A DNA stretch of 64,000 nt, from the NCBI GenBank assembly GCA_021432635.1, contig MU270047.1, positions 496,001 through 560,000 on the forward strand, written 5' to 3'. The DNA comes from Thozetella sp. PMI_491 (taxonomy: Eukaryota > Ascomycota > Sordariomycetes > Chaetosphaeriales > Chaetosphaeriaceae). Below the pieces are notes generated by a model. That model was given only the letters and a program-made list of their open reading frames with translations. It was not told where the DNA came from and searched no databases. Positions 44,983 to 58,085 of this stretch are shown piece after piece; position 1 is the first letter of the stretch, and every line of letters starts with the position of its first letter. A program made the position numbers and the translations under genes.

Positions 44983-47900
44983 GGCTACGGATGCGATATG
45001 CTAAAGAGAAACGTTAGACACTGTCCCAAACAAGGTGCAACCACCTGGACCATGCGTGCTGACGGGCGTCGCCGAGACAGCTCGAGGTTGTCTGGAGCGG
45101 GGATAAGGGCACGAAGGAAGCTGACGAGGGGATAGGTGGCTTTGTGCGGGACTTGCCCTGAGGGGTCGCGAGGTCACTTACTTCTCTTGTATATGGGTAG
45201 GGAACGAAGAGGACGAAAAAAAACTCAAGACAAGGCGCCGGGCGATGTTGCTGTCGATGTGGTAGGCAGTTGAAGTAGGAGATTTCTTGTGCTCGAGTCC
45301 TGGTGCGGAAGGGCGGCAGATGCTTTGGATGGATAGTGACGTGTGCAGTTGACAGGACGGACCAGGTTCACAAGCTCGAGGCACGGTGTTCACAACCCTG
45401 AGCTCGGGCCAACGGGCGATGCTCGGTGACGCAAGTCAGGTGATCTTGTACGGTTTATTGCATCTTTGTGGCACTTGCAATCGAGGCTATCGTTTCATCA
45501 AACCAGGACGGTTAGAAGCCGGTTTATTCCTATATCAAGGCGGGCTCCCGATAAGAAGAAATGGCGTGATAGAGACCTTAAGCAGAGCAGTCTCCATCTC
45601 GCAGAGGGGCGACAGCGGGCAAGTTGTGCAGCAGCAAACCAACTGCGGGTATAGATCGGCTCATAATCCATATGTATCTTTGCTAAGGAGACATGGGTTG
45701 GCTACTATCGATTCCATATTCGGCTTCATGCCGCAATCATATATCAAATATCTTTATCAAAGAAAGCCCTACATGCCCCGAACAAGTATCAACTAGTGAG
45801 TGGCCCCCGGCCCCTGTTGCAGCAACAGTGAACACGCATCGATACCTGTCGCTTTCACCAACTTGGAAGTTGGTCGTCTGCGTCGAAAGCTAGCTCACTA
45901 TCTTCTCGATTTCCGCGTTTAGAAACGCTCCGCGAGCAAGGCCGAGCCGGCACGGGATCAAAAGGGAAGCTCCATAGATTGGCACTGGTGAGTCTAACTT
46001 TCTTTTGCGCCAGCGCCGGGGCAGCAGCCTAGACTCAACAGCCCACTCTGCGAGGCGCAATCTGATGCGACTGTGTTCTTGGTGACTACACCGTAGGCAG
46101 GTGGTGATTCTGCCGCGGCCTGAGCGTAAAAACGGCGCTGAATTGTTGGCGCCGCCAAGGCTAACAGCGCCGAAACTCGGGACCACCTCGGGATCCTGCC
46201 TTCTGTAACTGTAACAGTCTTCTGAGCCTCTGCGGCGCCGACCGAAAGAGTGCCGTGAGCCGATGCCCAGAAGCCAAATTGGCGCGCGCTGGGGTCCGGA
46301 CGGAGTACAATCTCTTTATACTACGTAGTGCCAACATCCATCGGCCGGGGACAAATTTGCTATTCGTCAAGGGGGAGCTTTGGCTAACCGAGAGGGTCAT
46401 CAAGGGTCAGTTGGACGATTGACGTGGCCCTCTTTCGATGTGCAGGTCCCTTGCCCGTGGCTATCTTTACTCAGTATAGCATAATTCCGAGGGTGATACT
46501 TGCGTGGACTGGTTTGAACAGGCTAGCCCTGTGTGACAGGGTACGAGAGCCAGCACTCTCAGTCTCTCCAGGATGCCGCCCTAGCCCATTGCTGGAATAT
46601 TTAATTATTCGATTCCCTTTTTTGCCAGTACTCTGGTTCTCTCCTCGATTGCATGCACCCCGGCCGAGTCCGTTAGCTCTCCTTCTTTCACCTAGCCGAC
46701 CTTTCGTCTCCTGCTATTCCTGTCGCACTGCCCACCGAGGTTGGCTAGCTTGGCGCTGCAGAGAAGCGAGGCTCCCTGCATGCGTGCCGCGGGCGCGAAG
46801 CACGTCTGGACCCCCGGTCATGTTCCCAAGATTTCCAAGCCGGCAGAAGGATGTGAGGTGTATAGCCGGGGGGGAGGCGGCTGGCGCTAGAGATGCATTG
46901 CACCATGGAACAGAAGGGCGATGCCCGATGCCAAGCGACTTGGCTGGCTTCTAAAAAAGCTTGTCGGGTCTTGTCGAGGCTTGATCTATCGTCACCCATG
47001 CTCGCTATGCACCCTGATCTATCGCTTGTTCTTCTTCCTCCTAATTACTACTGGTGCTAGCATCCTGAGGCATCATGGACGTTGTGGCATCGTTGCTTCG
47101 CAAGGAGCACGCGAGGTGGCGATTTCATCTTCTCCGATCTCCTATCACTGGTGGGCCGCTGCGCCGCGGCGCTTGGGGCCGTCCGATGGGATCATACTAC
47201 GTATTCACAGATAAACCCATAATAAATAGTTTTCTTCCTCCTCAGGCATAGGCCCCACGCAGGTATTTACGTACGACCTCACACAACCGGGCCGTCACCC
47301 CAGCTCGGTGCGGGCACGTACGGCCTGCAGCTCCCACAGCGATCTCCGCCCCTCTTCATATCGACGAGATGAGAACAAGCCGACTTCGTTTATAGACTCT
47401 GCTCCGCTGGAGGACCCCACACATCCATGTGTTAACGGCCACCACCAGCGCAATTTTCGCCTCCCACCATCCCCCCTGGGCTATCAATGGCCGGTCTAAG
47501 CCGGTCAACACAGACCCTCCAGCCCTGTGGACAAGTCCTTCCTCCGCGCGATTGCCCTTGTCGGCCCCCCGGGCCCTCCCAACAGGCAACGTAGCGCGCC
47601 ATGCGACGTTATAGCTACTCTTTACTGGTATTGTGCACCGGCGTCCCCGTCCCGCGTGCTTCTCCATAGTACACTCGCTGTATGCTACTGTACATACCTA
47701 TCGCACGAGGTACCGTACATTACGACGTTGGCGCCAGACATGCGAAGCACTGCTACTATAGCCCTTTTAGAAGGAGCGTATGTCCCGGACGGCACCTGTG
47801 GTGCCGAGGCCAATTGGCAGCCAACAGCATGGCACCCGTCAGCTAAGGTAGGTACCGAAAGGGCATGCGCGGGCTCTTTCTAAAGCCTCCCGTCCGATTG

Positions 47901-49119
47901 ACCGACCGACCGACCGACCAACAGATTGACAGCACCGCACCCCCCGACAGTTGACAGGCGTGTGATCGATTACCATATGCCACAATATTGCCCTAGTAGT
48001 AGCCTCTACGGTCATTTTCCATTCGCATTGGGTATCGCTGCGCGCTTAATCTCTCATCTCTGCTTGAGTGATGGCTCGGCAGGGTAGAGGAGAAAGTCCC
48101 ACCTTGGGGGGCAATTGTGCCATGTGGTGCTGGTATGGGACAGAAATAGGAGGCGAGAGCTAATACTATTAGTGGGAAACGTCCTGGCCTGGCGGGAAAT
48201 TTTCTCGAAGAAACGCTGCAAGGAACCGTGGGACAGGGGCAGGCCAGGGCCCCCCGCTAACGCATCGGTCACACTCGGCATGTGTACAGCACCGTACCAT
48301 TCCTTTCGGTGATGCTTCTCGCGTGGTACCAAAAAAAGAGTATTACTATATGTTCAGACACACGAGCAAAAGAGAAGGGCGAGATGATGGACAGACAAGG
48401 TAGGTGAGGGGCAGGACGAGGGGTCACGCCACCCGACTCGCTGTTCTTCATTTGCATCAACGACGCCTCCTCTCGACCGGAGGCTCCGGCCATTAGAGCA
48501 CTGCAGTCCAGTAGAGAGGCAGGAGAAAAGAAACCTGCGCGCCCTTGGGCATCCTAGCCTATAAACGGCAGGAGTGTTGCTGGCAACGAAAGTCCCCGTT
48601 CAGCGGCTCCTCCCCAACAGAGGGAGCCCCGATCGTGAGGGTGGTTGGATGCTTTCAGCCTAGCTACTACTCCCCTTGATCAGGAAGGTCTCAATCCTGG
48701 GGTACCTTGGCTTTCTATTCGCATGATCGCTTGTCTGGCCACGGTTCGCCCGTTCTTCCGCCCTTTAGGGGTTTATCCAAATGGCTAGAGCCCTCGCCTG
48801 GCCCGGTTGATCTTGGCGAGCATGGGCCGGGCCCTGTGGACTCCCGAGCATGGTTGCATGGGTGGTATCTGGAGTATCTGGGGGGCGACCCGTCCCACGG
48901 AGCACCAGGTGCACACTTTCTTGGCGCCACGGCGATCCGTTGGGCGATGCGAGTAGAAATACCCGGGACGCGCCCTCCCCATGGCCCACGGACCGTGAGC
49001 TTTCCCAGTAGGCTTCGAGGGTTCGTGTCGCCGCTTGTACTATACAGCGTAGCCAACCCTGAGGGGAACAGTCCACCCGAGCACCCCATCTTTGCTTCTT
49101 GACCAAACCAACTGGCGCC
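44983..49119. other. Gene-poor 4.1 kb interval
   Basis: This is the longest stretch without a gene. It separates two outward-facing genes. Stop-free frames of 130-180 codons occur (for example 45386-45796 and 46424-46954) but lack ATG starts or protein-like composition. A (GACC)5 tract is at 47900-47919. No tRNA-type promoter boxes or transposon ends were recognised. Confidence 0.5.
47900..47919. repeat. (GACC)5 microsatellite
   Basis: Five perfect tandem copies of GACC lie in the gene-poor interval upstream of the oligopeptide transporter. Confidence 0.85.
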
Positions 49120-51873
49120 ATGGGCCTTCTCTCCTGGCGAGGCAAGGCCTCTGAGGAGCCCGCCACCGAGACGGTGACGGCCACCGGGTCTGAAAGCGAC
49201 ATCAGGCCCGAGGTCGACCTCCGGAACTTCAAGAAACACCACAAATGGGACCCCTTCCTCGAAATCGACCAGCTCGACGCTGTGGACTCGGCTCTGCAGA
49301 CGGGGGATATCGAGAAGGAAGCTGTTGTGGAGGAGCAGCTGCTTCTCGAGGACTCCCCCTACGCCGAAGTCCGCGCCTCGGTACGTCCCTTCCCTCTCCT
49401 CCCCCCCCTCCCCTCCCCTCGTCCTCGTCCTCTTCTCTCTATGGACCTCGCCCTGAGGACTTACCCCGGTAAAGAGCAGTGGATAAGCGGTGAGAGGGGA
49501 GGGACCTGAGCTATAGCAGCTTGACTGATATCAGAAAATAGGTGAAACCTACCGACGACCCCGAGGCGCCCGTGGATACTATCCGTGCCTGGGTGATTGG
49601 TGCCATTATGTGCACTATTGTCGCGGCTTGCAACATTCTTCTCGGTCTGCGTCGGTCACCTATCACCATCCAGTCAACCGTTGTCCAGCTGATTGCCTAC
49701 CCGTAAGCCACCCCGCCCGTCCCTGGGTCCTCTCAAGTGCCTCTATTCATCCCGTCAGGATGCTGACTGTTCGTTTCTCACAGCATCGGCGTCGCTTGGG
49801 AGAAGTTCATACCCAATGCCACTTTCAGGGTCTTTGGCAAGCAGTTCGAGCTCAACCCGGGCCCGTTCAACGTCAAGGAACACACGCTCATCACCATCAT
49901 GACGGCCGCCGGCTCCGCTTCGAGCTATGCTATTGACATCTTGCTCGCCCAAGAAGTCTTCTACCACCAGTTCTTCCAGTGGGGCTTCCAGTTGCTGCTC
50001 GTGCTCTCCACCCAGGCGATGGGATTCGGTCTCGCCGGCGTTCTTCGACGCTTCCTCGTCTACCCTGCTGCTATGATATGGCCTGCGACTTTAATTTACA
50101 CCACAGTCATGGGCTCGCTGCACGACCACTCGCCGTCCGACCCCTCCAAGACCAACGGCTGGAAGATTGGACGCTACCACTTCTTCCTCCTCGTCGCCGG
50201 CCTGACTTTTGTTTATGAGTGGATTCCGCAGGTTATCGCCCAATTCCTCCAGGTCTTCACCTTTGTGTGCTGGATCGCCCCCGAGAACGTGGTCGTGAAC
50301 CAAGTCTTCGGTGGCCAGACGGGTCTTGGTATCCTCCCGATCTCGTTCGACTGGGCCACCATCAGCGGGTTCCTCTACTCGCCGCTGCCAGTTCCCGGCT
50401 TTGCCCTGATCAACGTCGGTGCCGGCATTGCCTTCATGTTTATCGCCATGATCGGCCTGGCCTGGGGTGGTCCTGACTACTACCAGTACCTGCCCCTCGC
50501 TGCCAATGCCAACTTTGACCACTTCGGAAGCTCGTATAACACCTCGCGGATTCTCAACCCGGACATCACCTTCAACGAGGAAGCCTACAAAGAGTATTCC
50601 CCCCTCTACCTCGGCGCTGCCTTTTCCCTCAGCTACGGCCTGGGCTTTGCCGCCCTCATTTCCACCCTTGTCCATGTCGGCCTCTTCTACGGCCGTGATA
50701 TCATTGACCGCATCCGAGATGCCCAGAACGAGGAGGCCGACATCCACCTGAAGCTCATGCGCAAGTACAAGGAGGCACCCCAGTGGTGGTTTCTTGCTGT
50801 CTTCGTCATCAGCTTCGGCTTCGGCCTTGCCGCCGCGCTCGCCTGGGACACCCATCTCCCGGCCTGGGCGTACATCCTCTGCATCATCATCGGCACCTTC
50901 TTCATCCTGCCCGTCGGCATGATCCAGGCCATCACGAACCAGCAGGCTGGCCTGAACATCGTCACCGAGATGATCTGGGGCTACATGCAGCCCGGCAAGC
51001 CCATTGCCATGATGATGTTCAAGAGCTGGGGCTACATGATGTGCGCCAACGGCCTGCAATATGTCCAAGGTGAGCCTTCCGCCTCTTCCCTCTAACCACT
51101 CGTCTTTGGCTAAACTTAAATGATCAATCAGACATGAAAATTGGTCACTATCTGAAGATCCCTCCCCGTTCCATGTTCGCTGCGCAGCTCTTCGCCGTTG
51201 TTTGGCTTTCGATTGTGCAGGTTGCCACCTACAACTTCATCCGTGGCAACATCGAGGGGATTTGCACGCCTACCCAGGCGCAGGGCCTGACCTGCCCCGG
51301 CGCCCGAACCTTCTACAATGCTAGCGTCATCTGGGGCGTCATTGGCCCGGCTAGGATGTTCGGCGCCGGCGCCATCTACTCGTGGGTCAACTGGTTCTGG
51401 TTCATCGGAGCCGCCGTCCCGGTCCTCCACTATATCCTCGCTCGCCGCTTTCCCCGCAGCTTCCTCCGTTACGTCTTCACCCCGGCCATCTTCGGCGCTG
51501 GTGGCATGATCCCGCCGGCCACCCCCTGGTACCTCGCCCAGTATGTCATTGTCGGCTGCATCTTCAACGTCTGGATCCGTCGCCGGTGGTTTGGCTGGTG
51601 GAGTGAGTCCCTTCTCCCCGCGCCTTGTGGGCTGTTAACATGCTAACCATGTCTCCAGGTCGCTACACCTACGCTCTCTCTGGCGCTCTCGATATCGGCA
51701 CAGCGCTGGTGGTCGTTATCGCTGGCCTGAGTCTCGGCCTGAGCGGCAAGACCTTCCCCGACTGGTGGGGCAACACCGTTTTCAACAACAACCTCGATGC
51801 CGACGGTGCCGCCGTTAGCAAGGTCCTCCCTGATGATGGCTCTTATTTCGGCCTACCGCCAGGATCTTGGTAG
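49120..51873 (+). CDS. OPT-family oligopeptide transporter
   Basis: Exons: 49120-49380, 49542-49702, 49784-51069, 51132-51602, 51659-51873; 797 residues. Members are proton-coupled importers of tetra- and pentapeptides, glutathione or metal chelates at the plasma membrane. The hydrophilic N-terminus ends in the family motif SPYAEVRAS. Around 14-16 membrane helices follow; landmarks are RRSPITIQSTVVQLIAYPIG, NPGPFNVKEHTLITIM, QAMGFGLAGVLRRFLVYPA and NQQAGLNIVTEMIWGYMQPG. The C-terminal end has PDWWGNTVFNNNLDADGAA. I chose the ATG at 49120 (gcgccATGgg). Which peptide or chelate is carried cannot be told from sequence. Confidence 0.93.
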
Positions 51874-53885
51874 ATATGTGTTTTTTTTGGGGGGGGGGCG
51901 TGTTTTACGACCATTGGAAGGATGTCACGAACGTAATGAGGGAAGGTGGTGGATGGGAATCGACGCTGTGATGTCGAAAAAGCCGAGACTATCATTTATT
52001 ATATATACCCATCAAGGCTTGGAGGGGCATGTAGTGCGGGCTGCGTTTAATCAGTTCCCGGCGGTGGAAGCGAAATCTGTTCTGCTGTCAACTTGAAGAG
52101 TAGGTAGCATCACTGGCTCGTTCAGCCGCTGGAGAGCATGTTGTTTAGGATTCAATATCTAGACTGGCTGCCCCTCCTTGTAGTGACCGTCGGCTTATGC
52201 TCCCTTGCCGTCGCTGTGTGGAGGAATGTCCAAGACGAGAGACGCTTTGTCTGGCATCTTTGACCACCAGTTCGTCCCTCGCCTCGCTCATCCCCTGTCA
52301 AGCAATACCGTGTTACTGTACAAGTAACCCTCTGTATGATTGTTAACTTGGTGCAATACAGAAGCCGGCCAGGCATGAGAGCTTGGAAGCCAGTAAACAG
52401 ACCTGTAGGTTTGTTCTTGGCCCTTTTGGCTCCCTGTTGGTCGTGTAAACTCCCCTGTATCTGGGTCAACTAGGTACTTTTCTTGCGAAAACAGTGGCTT
52501 TTCAACTCCCACGCTAACAAAACAAACAGGGGGGTTGTATTGCAAGAGCTGGCATAGCTGGTAATTTTCTAGCCCCCACCAGGCGTTCATTCATCCTATT
52601 CGTCAACGGATAAGGGGTATTGGCTATTTCGTAAACATGGCTTGAGCAGGGCATTACCGAGACAAAAATCTATTATCTTCCCCATTTTCGTTTCTCCGCC
52701 TCCTTTCTTCCTCTCCATTTCTGTCTAGAACATACTGGGCAGCCGCTGTTTGGGTCTAGTAATATCCCTTCCTCTCCGAATGAGCGGAATGCGAGGGAGC
52801 CATTTCTAGATAACCTTTTTTTCTGTAGCCGCAATGGAAGAGTTTATAAGGTGTGTCGGCTGGCATTGGCCGAAATGCGTTTAATTTTGTATGGGCCGAA
52901 AGATGTGGATAACTGACGTCGTTTTCTACGATATATTTGCGCATGATGCGAGGGCGCAGCGGACAGCAATAGCGGTGGACAAATGGCAGAGATAGAATCG
53001 CCGCCAATCCGCTGTTGACGGCTTCACATTAACCACACAGCCGTTTTGTTGACTTGGAGGCAGGGCAAGGGAAACAACCCCTCTTTTGCGGCCCCGGCCG
53101 GCTACAAATGGCTGCACCTCGGGGGACAATGTTTACTTTGTTGTTGTCGGCAAGCTCGTTCATTGCTCAATGTTTATTCGGCCGTCAAGGCTCGGAGTTG
53201 GAAAAGCCGAGCTGAGACAAAGACGGTTGGGTGTTGGAGATCAAGCCGACAAAAGGTTCTCGGAAATGACGGGTCGAGGTATGTAAAGCCTCAGTGCACA
53301 ATGGAATCGGACCTGAGCTTTATGCTCAGAAGACTGCGAGGGATGCTGCATATGGTGTTCTTCCCACCTCTCTTTTACTTGGAAGAGCTATTAGGCTTGT
53401 CCTATCTTTTGGTGCCCTCTCATCGTGCCAAATGTACATGAAGCCATTCGCGCCACAAGAAGCGAAGCAAAACAAAAATACCAGTTTTTGAAGGGCATTG
53501 TTTCCCCCGTCCGAATAAGACCACGGAGCCGACCCAATCAAGTGCGGCTTCGAGGTGGGGTTGTGTGGCACGTGCGGCAGCCTGCGGAGAGCAAAGTGGG
53601 AGGTTGGAGCGCATTGCCCCGGGTAGCGCCTCCCGTCCCATGTTTGTTGACAATTTCTCCTCTCACTGCAAGTTTATCGAGGCCAGGTCGACACAAAAAC
53701 TCGACATTCTGCTTCGCTACCTTTGCGCATCGGCTGCGCACACTGTCTAGAGCCGTCCGCCACCTTTTCTACGGCATTATTTCCCGTCAGTCTTTTCGAA
53801 TAACCTTTTCGCGCCCCGTGACGGCCGTCGGCCTGCGCTGGTTCCCCTTGTTTTGATACCAGCCTCGCAAAGAAAACAACAACCC
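51874..53885. other. Intergenic, no gene seen
   Basis: The 2 kb contain a T8G10 homopolymer pair at 51881-51898 just after the transporter stop. The rest should hold the transporter 3' end and the RFX promoter. No supported coding frame was found. Confidence 0.5.
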
Positions 53886-56531
53886 ATGGATCCCTCTCAC
53901 GGTAAGCCCACAGCTTCGCGCCCTCGTCGGCCCCCTACGAAGGTCGCAGGCAGCCTTGCCCATTGCCCGCTCTATTCTACCAATTCATTTTCTCTTTCTT
54001 TGCATCGCTGACAACTCCTGCAGACTCGTTGGCTATGGCCAACCCCCGAAAGCGGCCTCGCTCCAGAGACTCGACTGCCTCGGTGCACAGCGCCGCCACT
54101 CAACCGAAGCTTGATCACTCTTTCAACGAGGGCCCTGAAGTTTACGCGGCTCAGTGGCTCGCCAGTGGTATCTCCGATGGACTCCCCAGCTCTCACGCCC
54201 AACATAGAGAGCTAGCCCCAGCTCCTCACCACCAGATGACCCCCGAGGACCTACTTCTCGCCTCCCAACTCCAGGCCAGCCGTGAATTCATGGATGGCCC
54301 TTTGGCCGCCTCCATGCACAATGCCTCCTTCTCCCAGAGCCACAATGCCAGCCGTCAATCCATGTCGGCCGACTCTTTTGCAGGAAATGGCAGCTTCGCC
54401 GAAGATAGCCAGATGATGGACCGTGACGGCAACGACGAGGGCGATTCGTTCGCTGGCGTGCCACCAAACGCGAAGCCAGGATCGAGGGCGAGTGCCAACA
54501 ATGAGCAGGAAATGCGGCAGCTATTCACCACCAACAAACACCGGAGCCTGCAGGAGGTCGCGGTGGAGCTGCACGGAAACGAACGCGGGCCCAACTCCGA
54601 GCGTACTCGCCAGGTGTTCGCAATGCTCTGGTAAGTTCATCTACCTGGAACAGCCTCAGCCACATCCCATAACAGTTTACTGACACTGTCGCTAGGATCA
54701 ACCAGGTGTGCTCCAAGGGCAAAGGATCTGTCCCGCGAGGCCGGGTTTATGCAAACTATGCATCCAGGTGCGCGACCGAGAGGATAACGGTGCTCAATCC
54801 TGCCAGCTTCGGAAAGCTGGTCCGCGTCCTCTTCCCCGGCCTCAAGACAAGGCGACTTGGTGTTCGTGGAGAATCCAAATATCACTACGTCAACTTCACC
54901 TTGGCTGAGGATTCCTCGGACCTTCGGGACCCTGTCCCTCAACCACAAGTCCCACTCGGCGAGGGGGCGTCTTTCTCACAAAGCTTCAAGTATGTTTTCG
55001 TCACTTGTCCCAAACTCTGGGCCTTGCTAACACCTCGAGCAGCACTCTTCCTACTGCTGCAGCCTCAATGCGCTCAGAAAGGCAATCTTTCACTCAGGAT
55101 ATCGACCAGCCACCTCAGAGCCGATCCACCCGATCGCACGAGTTCTCGCATAGCCTATACAACCAGACCATGCTTGTCAGCATGGATCAACTACAGTTGA
55201 CGAGATCCAAGACCGCACAGACCTTGACTTTCTGCCCCGAGCTCACGCAACCTCTTCAGCCGACAGAGTCTCTTATGCTACCGAATGTCGAACCTTTCCT
55301 CCCTCCCGGCACAGACCCGGATGCGGCGAAATCTCTCACCGCTCTGTATCGGTCCCACTGCACGTCGTTGGTCGAATGCATGCGATACTGTAAGGAAAAG
55401 ACGTTTTTCCATCTCTTCACGTCCTTCCAAGGCACCCTCACCATGCCGGTACAGAAGCTCTTCGGTAACCCTGCCATGGCGCCGTGGATCGAGGCCTGTG
55501 ATTTCATCTTGTACCAACGGATGATGCGGATCATCTCGCTGCTCACACTGCAGGTGATCCCGAAGCCCGTCTTGGATACGCTCCGCAACATCTCGTCGCG
55601 GCTAGTCCCGCACATACGAGAATCGTTCCAGGGCCAGCCGCTCCATGTAATTCGTGCCAAGGAAGCCCCGGCGACGATTTTTGCAAGCTTACTCGACAAG
55701 GCCCTTCGTGTTAACCTCACGGCCCATGCTGCAGCCAACATGCTCTCGAATCCGGCCAACCGTGACCTAATGTACTTGGACTGGATTACTCTGATCGACA
55801 TCCGCAAGGTTGCAGAGTCGATTCCTACACGTGGCATGGACGACACTGTCATGGTCCTCTTGACTGAGATGCGGGATCTATTGGATCCAGTAGACGTTCC
55901 CTGGGACGCCGAGGCCAACATCCACGGCGAAGTGGCGATGCTGCGCGAAAAACGAGAGTTGAAGGTGCATGACTCGGAGAGCTCCGTGTCCACCATCATT
56001 GAACGCTGGGTTAGGTTCTTGGAATCTCTGCCCCAACGGTTCCCGTACGCGTCACATACGGACGTCGTCTGGTGCGTGCAGCGGATTGGCACTACCATCA
56101 TGAGGGACCTCACCCTTCAGCAGGGTAAGAGCTTTGGCTCGTGGTGGGTCACCAAATGCTGGATCGACGAGCAGATCCAGTTCATGGCGGAGCACGGCGG
56201 TTTCATGAAACAGAAGTCTACCAACAGCTCGCTCGCTACCGCTAAGCAGCATGGCACGGATCGCAATGTTAGCAACCCGGGCTCCCGATATAGCAGTGCT
56301 AGTGACGACTTCAATATGTCGCATGTGCCGCAGACTCAGCCCGACCGGGCGCCGTTTCCCTCTGCGCCGGCGGCTAGTAACGAGAGTATGAACAACCAGG
56401 CCAGCCACGACGATAGCGGTATCGGCATCCGGACACCGGAGGAGGAGCTTCCTCCCATGGACAAGTTCACCTTCACCCCAGCTGCGAACACGCAGGATCT
56501 GTTCGCAGGCACAGAGCTTGCCGGCATGTAG
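53886..56531 (+). CDS. RFX-family transcription factor
   Basis: Exons: 53886-53901, 54024-54630, 54696-54989, 55043-56531; 801 residues. The winged-helix RFX DNA-binding domain spans about residues 175-275: HRSLQEVAVELHGNERGPNS, then across intron 2 VCSKGKGSVPRGRVYANYAS, and SFGKLVRVLFPGLKTRRLG then RGESKYHY. Fungal relatives are S. cerevisiae Crt1/Rfx1 (repressor of DNA-damage genes), S. pombe Sak1 and the Penicillium/Acremonium RFX regulators of beta-lactam genes and development. The large C-terminal half is the conserved dimerisation/extended region. The first coding exon is 16 nt. Intron 3 ends in a tandem GAGCAG acceptor, allowing one extra Ser. Target genes cannot be read here. Confidence 0.92.
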
Positions 56532-58085
56532 GGCAGCCCTGCCTTATGATCACCATCGTGCTCGGCCGGGACCGACTTGTGTTTTTTTTCTTCTTTGCTT
56601 CCTGCAATACTTTGTTGTTTGAACCGCAAATTCGCACGGCCTGGAGTTTGGTGTCCGGATATACCAGCTTCTTGTTGTCGCTGTGGCTTTTTCTGCTTAC
56701 GAAGCCAACGACGAGATGAATGTTTACGATTACAGAACCAACATCAGGCCGATTGAGTGGCCCATGTGTTGAGAGACAAGATCGAAAAGGTATATTAAGG
56801 CAGAATCTGAACGGGGGGGGGGGTGAGAATTTGCCTCTATATACCTGCCTTCTAGCCCTTGCAAGAGAGACGCAAGGCGAGGGTGGTGATCTGGGACCAG
56901 CTCATTCGGAATTTGAAAGGGAAAAGGGGTACGGGTATTGGGCTGGGTGTGCTTTCTATATTCGACGGTGTCTGGACTCGCGCGTTGCGAGAGCCATTTA
57001 TTTGCGAAAGAGGTTTCCCAGTTGGTACATGGGGCTTGGCTTTTATTTGCTCGAGGTTTTCGGGTGGCTACCTGAGGGAGGGGCAGAGATGTGTTGTGTA
57101 CGGTTCTGTGTATTTGTTCTACTACTACGTCTCGTAATACCAGGAAGCATGCATGCCTGTTCTCAGAAGATGTCCGGCTCCAGTCCCTGCTACTCATGAG
57201 CGATGTCGTCCTATTCTCCCCTGCCCTTGGTACATATCTAGCTGGTTGTCGATAAGGATCCGGCTGGTTGATGGGCCGACTCGGGACCTACCATTCAGCC
57301 GGCCGACGGAAGCAGGTACGGAGAGATGTTGTAGCATCGGGCTGCGGGTTGGGATTGTCTTGGCTGTTTTAGCTCATCGAGTAGGTCCGGCTCTCTAGGC
57401 CACTAATATGAAGGGCGTAAATGGCCCTATAAGGCGCCGGATCTTGGTGGAGTCTGTTTGCCGAAAGGAAGGCCCCAGCAAAGACCTGCGGGGCATTGTT
57501 TTCGGCGTTGCCCCCAACGGAGTGTTGCGAAGCTCTCAAGTTGCCCCGACCCTTAAGCCCCATGCCTTAGGTAGCTTTCTACCGAGGCTGCCTACTTTGA
57601 TACTGTGTTGGTAGGTAGCATAGGCGCTCGAGACTACGAAATTTAGCGCGGTTCTGACTCCTAGGACAAAGCCTGGGCTAGGATCTGGGACCCCCCGGAG
57701 CTGTCGTGGGGACCTAGCGCCCCGCCACTTTTCTACTGGTGTGTTCACATGCCTCTGACCGAGGAGATCGGGGCCGCGGGACCTTTCGTCACCGACAAGC
57801 TGAAAAGTTACCTACAGCACAGCTCTTCCCAAAACTGCCAAACAATCCACAACCTCGCTCCTCTCTTTGAACCAGCAAGGATCGTAGCATCGCTAGCGTG
57901 GAGATACCGAACGCAACCGGCTAGGTAGTCCTGCTTCGCCAGTCTGCAGCCAGCCGTGCCAAATAAAAAGAGAGCCCAGAGCTGCAATACCCTTGCGCAG
58001 ACAACCGCTGTAGTTGACACAAGGCGCTTTCCATCTCCTATTACCTTAGTACCGCCAGAGCTCCCAGGGAGCACGACTCGGCAAG
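56532..58085. other. Intergenic, no gene seen
   Basis: It contains the RFX 3' region, a G11 run at 56813-56823 and the promoter of the lipase gene. Stop-free frames here lack family resemblance. Confidence 0.5.

Noticed and set aside
45386-45796. Stop-free stretch of 136 codons upstream of YOP1
   Set aside because: It begins with GTG, has no recognisable domain and no splice partners.
46424-46954. Stop-free stretch of 176 codons in the gene-poor interval
   Set aside because: It has no ATG at its start and reads like translated pyrimidine-rich non-coding DNA.
50091-51068. Minus-strand frame of 325 codons opposite the oligopeptide transporter
   Set aside because: It is an antisense shadow of the transporter's large exon with low-complexity acidic composition.
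55256-56113. Minus-strand frame of 285 codons opposite the RFX gene
   Set aside because: It is an antisense shadow; the plus-strand RFX protein is clearly the real product.
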